The notes under the pieces are model-generated. The model had not been told where the DNA came from. It searched no databases and worked only from the letters and a program-made list of their open reading frames with translations. Positions 49,001 to 60,500 of a stretch of 64,000 nt of DNA are shown here, one piece after another; the first letter of the stretch is position 1; every line of letters begins with the position of its first letter. Location: NCBI RefSeq assembly GCF_022682495.2, contig NC_071393.1:97081010-97145009 (forward strand), given 5' to 3'. Source of the stretch: Desmodus rotundus (lineage: Eukaryota > Chordata > Mammalia > Chiroptera > Phyllostomidae). Made by a program: the position numbers and the translations under genes.

Positions 49001-52000
49001 TTCCTTCCTTCCTTCCTTCCTTCCTTCCTTCCTCTTTATACTAAGGAGTTTCAGAGCCAAATGTAGTCATCTTCTCTTTCACAGTCCTATCACATAAAAA
49101 ATTCCAGGCACCTATCACTTGAAAACAAGATGGGGATATAGAAGAACTGGGGTCTATACTACAGGATGGGGAGAGGCACCCTGCTCCCTGAGGCTGGCAA
49201 CAGAAAGAGAGTTGGATGTGTAGGAGCAGCTGCACAGGGCAGTGCATGACCTTGACCTAAATAACCAGCTGGGGCTCTGAGCCCTGGTCTCCCCCCTGCA
49301 GCTGGGGAACCTGTAGGTCCTCAAGGACTCACCTTGCTCCACACACTGAGCTGCATGGGCCTTTTTCAGGACTCAGCTCAAGCACCCCCAAATACCTGAA
49401 GTTTATCTTAATTTCCCTTCTCTTCAGGTTCCCTGATTTCTGGGTATACACAGGTCACAGAATGAGAAGGAAGAGACTGAACTTATTATTTAAGAATCTA
49501 TCTCCCCAATTAGATTTTGAGCTGCTGCCAGCTGAAATGTTATCTTAATCTTTTTAAAAAACATTCTTGTTTATTCTATTATAGTTGTTCCAATTGTTAC
49601 CTTCATCTTTACCTATTTATATGTCCTCAGTTCCTGGTACAGAGCCTGACACATAGGGAGATGCTCAAAAATGACTGTGGAAGGGGACAATGGACATGAA
49701 CTCTCTCTCACTGTCCCTCACGCCAGGGCACGCATGGCTGCAGAAATCCTCGTCCTCGGGGGCCTGCCCAAGTGCCAGCCCCTCCCCAGATTCTTTCCTG
49801 ACACGGCCCCCACCCCCCGCTTGGGCCTTTCCTTCTGTAAGACCCGGGTCACACACTGTCTTGATTAGAAGCAGGTGTGTACGTGTGGTTCCCCCAATGA
49901 GCTCCGCGGATGCGGGCCTCCCGAAGTTGCACATTCTTGCCTAGGAGACGTCCGCTACCTTCCCTTATCCTGCCTGCGAGGCTCAGGGTGGCTGCTCCGG
50001 ATTGTTTGCAAGTTGGCCGACTCCTGGTGGCAACAGGAAATTCTGATTCCTTTTGGTACCTTAGTTGCATTTGACAAAAGCTTGTTGGATTTAATTAAAT
50101 TGGATTTCCTTGCTCAAGTTCCTAATCAGCCGTGTTCCCAGAGTTAGGAGACCCGGGCTAGTCCTGGCTAGCACGTGAGGTGCTGCCTGACCTGTTGGAG
50201 CGATGCTCCCGTCTCTCCTTGCGCCGTCTCCTTACCCTCAGACTGCAAGCTCCTTGGGGGCGGGGCTCTCGCCTCTGCACCCTGTGGGATCCCACAGGAC
50301 CCAACATGGGGGAGGCACTGGAAAGATTTGCTGTGACTGCCTCAAACGGGGTAACTATTATAGCCTGCCGACGTGGCAGGACTGTTCTTGAGCATGAAGT
50401 GGGGGGCAGAAATTCCAATTTCCTGGGAAAATGGTGAGTGCTCTGCACACAACTTGACTGTTAGGGTTACGGGACAGCTGCACACATGTCTTGCATATCC
50501 AAGTGAGCGTGGGGTTGCCTAGATGCTGCTCAGGAAAAGCTGAGCCTGAGCTGCATTTCCGCCCGTCTGCCTGCCCCTCCGACTTGGGATTTCTGACCCG
50601 GACCCCTAAGAGTCCACGTTCTCTCACCAAGCACCTGCCTGGTGCAGGGGAAGAGCTGGGGCGAGTGTTTCTCTCATTTACAGCGCTTCCGCTGGCTACT
50701 CAGCCGTTCTGTGACTTCGTTTCTTTGGCTGGAAACTGGGTACAGGAGTTCCGCCCTTTCCATCTCAGTTGGGCAGAACACGCACACGCCTCTGGGACAC
50801 GTGTCTGTTCAAAGTGTGCCCACGAGAGCTTGTGCGGAAGCCGACACATCCAGGCTTTCCCCACATGGCACTCCCTGCACGTATACTCCCAGGCAGGGCT
50901 TAAACCCAAACAGTTTATAAAGCGTTTTCACTGGTGGCACTTCCTCTGTCCCTCAGGCCATCCTGTGAGGTTTCAGCTGCAGCTTGTGAATCAGAACCAG
51001 GTGAAGTGTGTAGAGGCTGGGTGATGGCCTGAGGCACTGGGTCTGCCACCCAGAGCCCCAGACTGGACGTGCTGTTTGTGACACTGAGCGCTCACCTGGG
51101 ACCTCTGTAATCTGAAGCTGAGTTTGCACGGAGACGGGGACCATGAGGGCCACCCGCCAGAGCACATGGGACACATCTGGCCACTCTCCTGACATCAACG
51201 CAGGGCTGTGTCCCTGCACATGCAGACCTTCTCGGTCACGTGGGGGAGCTATTAGAGCACATGCAATTGGCTTTGCCATGTTGGCCTGGCTTTTGCACGA
51301 GACCCCGTGGACTAAATGGGACCATTGGTCCTCAAGGAAATGTCCCCATTAGCACTCTGCACAGGGAGGGTGAGGCAACTTACTGTAAGTTGGAGACCTT
51401 GATGTCCCTCTTCCAGCCACAGAAAACGGGAGGCAGAGAGACTCCAAGAAAAAGAGAAGGGAGATAAGAGACAGCCCAGGAAAGGCAGGAGGATGACCGA
51501 GAGCGCTGAGCATGTGGGAGGGCGGCTCTGACAGGTCCTACCTCCACCACGTGAGAGGAGAAGCCCGTCTGTGACATCTCCAGCCCGAAGGAAGTTTCGT
51601 TCTTGTTGGTGCCTAAGACAGAGGGACAGAAAGATGGCTTAGTACCACGTATACTTGCAGCTTAATCCACAGCATTGGTTTCCCAGGGGGCACCTTCAGG
51701 GAGATGAGAGGGGCCCTGAGTCGGAGCGCGGCCTTATCTGCCCTAAATGGCAGGCACCCTGCCAGGGAGGCACCGAGCACCTTGCAGGTGGTTGTGTGGG
51801 TTTATGATTAGTGGACCACTCCCTGCTGGAAAGGGTTTGGGACAACTTATATCACAGGGCATGTCCACCAGGAGACGGTCAAAATAGGGGAGGGATCCAG
51901 AGAAGTGCATGGAAAGAAATAGTTTGGGCAAGAAATGGAATTCCCTACTTTGTTCACTCCTCTTATTCACCATGCTTGGTTCCAGCTGCCTCTGGGTGAT

Positions 52001-54510
52001 TCCCAAACATCAGACAGACCCTCAGGAGGGAGACTGGCTCCACCCCAGAAGTGCACAAGAAACTTCCTGTGTGCTGAAAGCCCCTCCCCACAGAGGGCCC
52101 TTCAACTTGTCAATGGAGCCAATGTTCTTGTCACCCAGGGCGATCATTTTGAGGAGAACTACACTGATTTGGATATTTAAGTTCTAGTGTGAGTGTCAAA
52201 ACTCAGGTTCATACTTTCTATTTAGCCTTGTCCACAAGGACTGTGTTTTGTCTCCTGTGTCTGGAGCTCATCATTTTCGACGCTCTGCAGACTGCTCAGG
52301 CTTTGGGATGCTGCTTTCCACCTCTTGCCAATCCTCCCACATGGCAAAGCGCAGTATGGAAAGGGCCCTCTATTGCAATGCCTGGTGCAAATATATGGCC
52401 AGTCAAAGCTGGAGTTTCAGTCGAATGGAGAGAGGCAATCTGAAGGAACCCTGCAAAAGGCACTTTGGTGGAGTGGGAGGCAGAGATAGAGTGTTTCAGG
52501 CTCTGGAGTCAGCCCAGCTGGGTTCAAAGTAGGGTTGCCAGATAAAATACAGGACACTGTTACTGCATTTCAGACAAACAAGGAATCTTCTTTCGTATAA
52601 GTCTGCCACAAAGACTGTATTTTCTATTTGCTAAATCTGGTGACTCTCATTCAAACCCCAGCTCCTTCTCAAGCTGTGGGTGCATTGGTAAGTCACCCAG
52701 CTCCTTTGAGCTTCGGTTTCCTCCGCAGCTAAAGGAGGAGGCGATCAGCAAAACCACCTCCCGGGGCTGTTTGTAGAGCGCACACAGCCTCCTGTGCAGC
52801 ACAGTAACGCCCAAGTGCTGGCATTGACCGTGAAGGGAGGACTCCTGCAAAACCATTTCCTTCTGCGGGCTGGATTTCACCCTGAGGTCTTTACCTGAGG
52901 TGACCCCAGGAATGTGGACCCCTCTCTATATGAATCGCTCACCTTCCAAACTGAAGATCCTGTCCCCCAGGGCGTCGACAATGTCCTTCAGGGCCGCCTC
53001 ATCGGTCACGTTGAAGAAGTGCTTGTCATCGGGGTCACTGGCGATGTATTTGATTTCATTTAGGAAAGTTTCTGGATTGATCCCCCTGCGGTTGTAGTAG
53101 CCCAGGACCTGCCAGGGAACAGGGCGGGGCAACAAACCAGGACATAGTGCAGACTTTCCCTCACACCCGCGGCCCCTGACCTTGGGGCCTGGGGAGGGGG
53201 GGGGGCTGGAGTCACTGCTTCCATAGACACGAGTAGTCCTCAAAGTCCTATTTGCATTTTTAAAAAAATTTTTATTGTTGTTCAATTACCATTTTCCCTC
53301 ATTATTCTGCCCTACCCTACCCAACCCTCGCCTTCCACTTTCAATTCCCACCCCCCATTGTCTTTGTCCATGGGTCCTTTATACATGTTCCTTGTCTTGC
53401 CCCTTCCCCTTGTTTCCCCCATTATAACCCTCTCCCCACCCCTCCCCTCTAGTCACTGTCAGTTTGTTCTTTATTTCTGTGTTTCTGGTTCTACTTTGCT
53501 TGCTTCTTTGATTTGTTGATTAGGTACCACTTATTGGTGAGATCATATGGCACTTATCTTTCACCGCCTGGCCCCATTTGCATTTTGAAACAGACTGTAG
53601 TAGGGGTCAGAGATGGCCCTGTTCTAAGATGGGGTTCTGGGTGTTGGGAGGCTGGAGGGTTTCTAGTTTTCTGAGGTTTCAGAACCACTGTAGAAATGAG
53701 GGAAAAACCCCAGGCCTATTGTGGATAGGCCTGGGCAGTGCCGACAGGAGATTCTCATCTTGCTCTTTAGAAGATAAGGCAAGGAGAGGCCCATCTGAGG
53801 GGCTAGAGGCTTGTTTACTGTCCAGAACCCCCCCTGGAGTCCCCCAGGGGTTTGATGGTAAAGGTCTATAAGAGAGCTGGCAGCCTGTGGGCGGGGGCGG
53901 GGAGGGGGCAGGGCAGGCAGGACAGAACTCACGGCCACAGCGTATCTGGTCACGTTGTCCCGCTCGCTTTGCTGGATCACCTTCTCCAGGTCCGGGCTGT
54001 CGTGGGACTCCCCGTCCGTGATGACAATCATCACCTTCTTGGCCCCTTTCCTTCCACCCTTCTGGAAAGCTTCTGAGCTAAAACCCAAGCATGAGGGATG
54101 AGGGGGTCATAAGAGGCACATGGGGATGGGGCAGCCCCTGGTGTTCCCCTAGAGGAGCAGCCACAGAAACCAGGGCCAACCCCCACCCCCTTCCCATCTC
54201 CAGCAACGCAGAAGGTTTTGGGACCTCAAACTACAAAGAAGCAGGGCTGACATGCCCAGACCACTCGAATGGATCTCTATCTGCTTGTCTTTCTTTAACA
54301 AGTGACTTTAAAAAGCCCCTTAGGGTCCTGATCATGCTGTTTTGGGCAAATAGAGGGGGTGGGGTGGGCCTGGGAGGGGAGTTCAGAGTCAGGTGGAGAA
54401 CTTCAGAGGCCCTAAGTTGGTGGTTGAAAAACCCAGGTGCACATTGGAATTATCTGGGGGGTTAAGAACAAACACACTGACTGACTGACTAACTAACCAG
54501 CTAACTAACC

Positions 54511-54549
<39 letters not shown>

Positions 54550-57500
54550 GATGTCTAAGCCCTACCCAGACTCTTGAAATCAGAATCTCCGGGTGGGGCC
54601 TGGGCATCAGTCTCTTTCGAAAGCTCTAATGAACACCAGCTTTGAGAACCACTTCCCTGTGTGCTGAAGAGGTGCTGGGTCAGGGTAACTTAACACCCAA
54701 ACATCACTAATCCAGAAAACCCAGTAATGAGGCCTGACAAAGTTCTGATTTCTCCCATGAGGACAACCTGATTCTAATTTGGGAACTATTAAATATCAAT
54801 TTCTACGGCAAATAATTCCTCCTTCTCATGTTTTATTTTGTTTTCAGTGCTGGGAACAGGCGCTTGGCCTGCCTGTTAGGCGATCCAGCCAGGGGATGGG
54901 GTGGGGGAGGGGCTGGCACACTGACCCCGATGCTGCAGAAAGACTCTTGCAGCTGGAAGCCTGCCTGCGGAGCGTGGAAAATTGGCTCCTAAACCATCAC
55001 TGGCTCCTGGTGCCTCTTTGGCTCCCCCTCCTTTAGACTGTGAGGTTCTGAGAAAGGCAGACATGGTCTGGCCCAAGAGTCTGGTCCAGCAGGTAGAATT
55101 TGACAGCAACAATCTAAAAACAAATGTTACCCTTAGACTCTGCAGTGATTCCTCGTGGGTCTGACCCTCAGGTTTAAGCTCCACAATGTGAGGTGAAAGC
55201 TGGTCTCCAAGCTCCAGGGCTTTGGTGACCAGAGGTATCTCTTGTTACACAGCAAGCTGATGCACTGATGTGCATGATTTGGATGTTGAGGAATTCACAA
55301 AACTTAGGCTAGATTAGTTCACAGGATCTTCAAGCTACCAGTTAACAGACCATCTGCCATTCTCTTAGGAGGTGTATGATATTCTGGATATGCTGACTTA
55401 AAAAACCCTCTAATTTTAGTGTGAGCTGTGGGCTAGAGGGGGCAGAGGCACACTCAACACGTCTAGGGCAGATTTGGGGCTTAAGTCTGACCCAGTGGAG
55501 GGAGAATTTGCTATTTCCTCAAAGGAGATTCTAGATGCTTCCATGACACCGTTAGAGGGCCAGGCTCCGGAACAAAACTCCATGCAAAAATATGTAGTGG
55601 GGACAAAGCAGGTTTTATTATACGTGGATTCAAGAACAATTTCAGGATCTTATTTCCACGTACTGCAGTGGACAAGTGGGAATATCTGTGTGAATCTGTA
55701 ATCGGGTAAGCACTGGCATGAGTCATCGGATTTAGAATTGTGATTTTTGTATTGTGCAAAAGACTTGGCTCTGGTCCTTTGTAAATCAGATTATAAGTTC
55801 CTGGAGAGCGGTGAGAGCTTTATGCTCACAAGTTTCCATGAACCTGGAAGCCAGAGTGACCCCGTGGAAAAGAAGGTCACGCCATGTTTCCTTCCTGCTC
55901 AAAACCTGCGATGGCCGCCTTTTCCCCCAGGTCCCGCCACTGGCCCACCAGAGCCGTTATGATCTGGTCCCATTATCCCTCCGAGCCCTTCCTTCTGCTC
56001 GCTCCTGTCCACCCACATTGGGCTCTTTGCTGATCCTGGAAACACCAGGCATGCTCCTGTCTTAGTGCCTTGGTCCAGGCTGCCCCCTCTCCTGACACGC
56101 TCCCCCCAGCACTGGTTTGGCCAACTTCCTCCCCTCCTGCAGGTGAACGTCAGTCTCAGAGCAGCCTTCCCCGTGGACTCTGTTAATGCTGCTTAAATAC
56201 CTGCCCTCTCCGACTTGCTCGACCCCTTGACCATGCTCTATTTCTCCCCATAGATTTTATCATTATTTTTTTGTTTCTTTATGTACTGTCCGCCTCACCC
56301 GCTAGAATGGCAGCTCCACAAAGGCAGGGCATTTGTCTGTTTTGTTCACGGATCCATCCCAGTGCCTAAAACAGTGTGAGGCACATAACAGGTGCTCAAT
56401 AAAAAGAGTCACTTGAACTAAGGTGGAATCGCACTGTATTGTCCCTGCGCCTGCAGCCCAGCCCTACGTGGCTGCCAGATTGACTTTCATGGGCACATCT
56501 CATGATAACACACTTATCCTCAGAACCTGCAGTGGCCATGCTCGCTTGTTTTAGCTAGCATCACCACCCTCACAACCGGGCTCCAAGCCATCTTCCCAGC
56601 TCTGTGGCTCGCCAGCCCCCAATGTGAACTTCAGCCTGTGGTCGGAGTGTGTCTCGGAATGTAAATGTTCCTCTCTCCTCAGCTTTCCCTCTCCTCTGTC
56701 TTCCTCAGGGCGGAGTGTCTTCCGCGGCTTGTCTTTTCTCCACCTCCTCCTGTTGGTATCCTGGCGTCTTCCTAGGACAGGTCACATGCCACCCATCTTG
56801 GCAGTCCTCCCCAGCCCCCTCCTTGGATCCCTCCCCCTCTCAGCCTCACTGATTTAGGCTGATACCAGAGCTTCCCTGTTGGGCCGGGGCCACAGGCTAT
56901 CATCTCTGTAACCCCTCAAGTCCACGCTTGGATTTTGTGTTTTTGTACATGCACAGCAAAAGTGCATCATGAACAAATGAGTGAGGAGAGAAAGTCTTTC
57001 ACTGGCTATAATCTGGACCCAAATTTGGCAGTCGGGGAAGATCAGATTTCAAATGTCACTTGCAATGCAGGTTGTGCACTGCAGCGGTAGCTCTGGTCCT
57101 TGCCTGAGTCATCAATGGTTCAAACTACCTGGTGAGTCACATACTTCCAATTGCCCTGGGGTTGGTGGGCTGTGAAATGAGACCAGAACAGGGGGCTCCC
57201 TCCCTGTATGGGGGAGTTAGCCTTACACTGAGGAGGCCATAGCTACAGGGCACAGGCTTTTCCTCTGTTGCCTGAGACATTTCATAATTGGCTGCTGGGG
57301 TCTCAGGGGCTCATCCCAATGACGGCAAAACAGAAATATGGCTTGTTCCTCGTGAGAGTGAGCAAGGGCCATTTTCACATGGAGGGATGCTCATTTATGG
57401 AAAAAGCTCAAGTGAGTTTTAGCAGCAAATAGAAATATGTTAGTGGAGCAATAACTTAATCATAAGGGTTATGAGGTCGGAAAAAAAATCTTTTGACCAC

Positions 57501-60500
57501 ATGAAGTCACGTTACTACCATATGGCTCTCACACTGCAGGATTCTGGTAAACACATCGGCTCACCCTGTTCGAGGTGGGATTATAAGGAACCGGGACTGC
57601 GGTAGCAGAACTCATATTCACAGGTGTGACATCTACACTTTAAAATCCAAATGCCATGGATACAGTCATCTTAGGAGTTTGGGCCTCAACTCGAAAGATC
57701 TTGGGGATGTGCCTTTAGCATCACGCACTGATTTCAGCGGCGTGAGCACAGAGTTCTGAGCAGTGGCGACGTCACTGGGATAACGACGCAGCCGTCTGTG
57801 TGGACGATGGCCAGAGACAGCATCGCCATTACGGGTGCGCGCTGGCGTGGTTTTCAAGGAACCAGCCTCATTATCCTACAGCCTCAGGTGTTTGATGTAA
57901 CTACGTTCTCCACACTCCGCCGCTGACAAAGATGCCACAGGAAGATTCTGCCCGCGCAGAACCCACACACGTTCCATAGCGTCACTGTGGCGGAGCGAGT
58001 TGTCCAAAGTCGGCTGCGAAGTACTTCCCAGCCCGAGTGCCCTTCTGCGGCGGGACCTTGCCGGTGCTCCATCAAGAGGCAGGATTGTTTCTCTTCCCCT
58101 GGAATCTGGGCTGGCTTTAGTGGCTTGCTCAGTCAGAGTCCTATTCCGGGACTTCTGCGCCTGGGTCGTGGGCAGCCTGAGTCCCTCTGTGGATCTCTGG
58201 GAAGGCTCACTCTGGAGATGCTCCCTCTCAGAGCCCAGCTGCCATGTCACGAGAAAACCAAGCCGTGTGGTCTACTCGAACCTTCAGGTGACAGCAGCCC
58301 TGGCTGACGCTGGACTACATGAGAAAAATCCAAGAGAGAACAGGCTACGCCCAGCCAATCCCCAGAAATTGGAGGGATTAATAAATTATTGTCTCAAAGT
58401 ACTACATTTTGTGAGGGTTTTTTACCCAGCAATATAAAACCAAAATGATATCTAAAATTTAAACCAATTAAAAATTTTTCAATTTTTTACCGAGCAAATT
58501 CAATGCCAAATGCCGTCCGGGTCTCCGTCCCCCCTCTCTGCTCAATGTGGCTGGCAGCTTCCACCACGTCTCTTACAGACCGGTAGTCATTGAGGTGGAA
58601 TTCGTGAACCGCGTCTTCTCCGTACTGCACAACTCCGACCTGCAAGTTAGAGGAGACGGCGTCGGAACTCCTGACCCCCAACCCTTAGACCGTCGGTGTG
58701 AGGCTCCCTGGAGTCATTTCATTTCATGTCTGTGAGTTAGGAGTGAGGAGGGCTGGGGATCTCCCCAGGCCGAGGGGAGGCGGGTTCTGCAAAGTTCTGG
58801 GAATGAACGGATGGCGTGGTGAGACATGTGGGAGGGGCATACTGTGAGAGGAGACTGGGGTTTAAAAAAAGCCCAACAAGCTGTTTCTTGCTTAAAAAGA
58901 CAAAAGTTGAGAACAGAATTGAAGTCTAAAATATTAGGAAGAGCATGGATGGAGGCCATGGCTTGTTCACCAAACTCTGGAACTAAGCACGTCATTAAAA
59001 CTTGCAAGAGGAAAGATTCTTTTATCCCTAAGGTTGATAGAATAGTGACAATATGAATAGCATTAAAACACGGTAGGGTTAGAATGATAACATGTTACTG
59101 TTGGGTGGGCCCAGGGTTTATCTGGAACAAATGCGTTACTAATGTTGGACTTTCACCCACGACACCATAAAAGATCACCTTTCAGTGCTGGGGAAGTCAT
59201 TACTTCATAAGAAAGCCCACTCCCTTTGTAACAGCTCTGATCGTTACCAAATGATTTCTTAGATTGATTTGAAATCTGCCACCTTGGAACTTCTATCCCT
59301 CAATCTTCGTTTGGCCTGCCAAACAATATGGAGTAAATCCACTCCCTTTAGCCAGGCAGTGTTTCAGTATGTGCTGGAAGCTATGGCCTCCTTCCTGGTC
59401 TTTTCTCCAAGGTTGATGTGTCTAATTCTCTGCTGTGCCTCACTCAGCAGGGTTCTAGTGCTACTCAACATTTCCCTCCTCCTTCTCACCCTGTAGCTGG
59501 TCAAACTCTTTCCTAATAGGTGGTGATGTGCCCAGCATTTGACCTTGGAAGTGAGGTCTCCCCCAGACTCTCCCTTGACGAGCCCAGCAGGCATGAGTGT
59601 CCTGGGCTGCAGGGCCCTGCTGCTGGCCCTTTCACCTACACCTTCTTAGCTCATGCAAAGATGCCCCCCACATCCTAAGACAGCATCTGCCATGGGTCTG
59701 GGGGGCCCTGTTTGAAGGAGGAAAGAGTCCAGGAGACGCTCACCTGGATCTGCCCAGGGCCGATGTAAAACTTCTTCAGGATGTTGATGAGGAAGTGCTG
59801 AACCTCCACCCAGGGGTAGATGCTGTTGGAGCCATCCAGGACAATGACGATGTCCATGTAGGTCTGGCACCCTGGGAAGTTGGGGACACGGTCACAGCTA
59901 CCCAAGGAGCCAGTGTCTGCAAGTTTCTGATTCTCCAGATGATGGCCCAAAGGACGGTAGAAAAATGACCCTGTTACATGTGTGTGATACCACGTGTGTC
60001 ATTCCCTGGGCTGGAAAGCTGTCCTTGGCAGGACATCTGTTTGGGCAATGGGGATGGCAAGCCCAGGAGTTCCTGGCTCTGCTCCGGCACTCAGTGCTGG
60101 CCGTTTGAACAAAGCTTAACTGCACCCAGCTGCCTCTGCTCCCCAGGGACTGGCCACCGTCAGCGGGTCAGTGTTTCTGATTCAGCCGACACCGCCCGAA
60201 GCAGTACCTGGTTATTTGTTTGCTGTACCGGGCAGGCTGGCATTTACAACTTTCAGCCCGAATGAATGGGTTTCACTTTTTGGGAGGGTGGTATGGTGTA
60301 ATGGTTAAGAATGTGGAACCTGTTTGACTCCTGGCTTTGACCTTGGGCAAGCCACTTAACACTCGGGCATCAGTTTTCTCTTCTGAAAAATACGCATAAT
60401 GATAGCAGCAGATTGCCATGAGGAATTAACAAGATGAGGGTGCTTCTAAAGGGCTGAGCACCACGTAAGTGCTCAAGCAATCACAGCTGACATTATTTTT

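Noticed and set aside
54477..54548. Interstitial telomeric repeat
   Set aside because: The unit is CTAA/TTAG, not the vertebrate TTAGGG hexamer. It is a plain tetranucleotide expansion.
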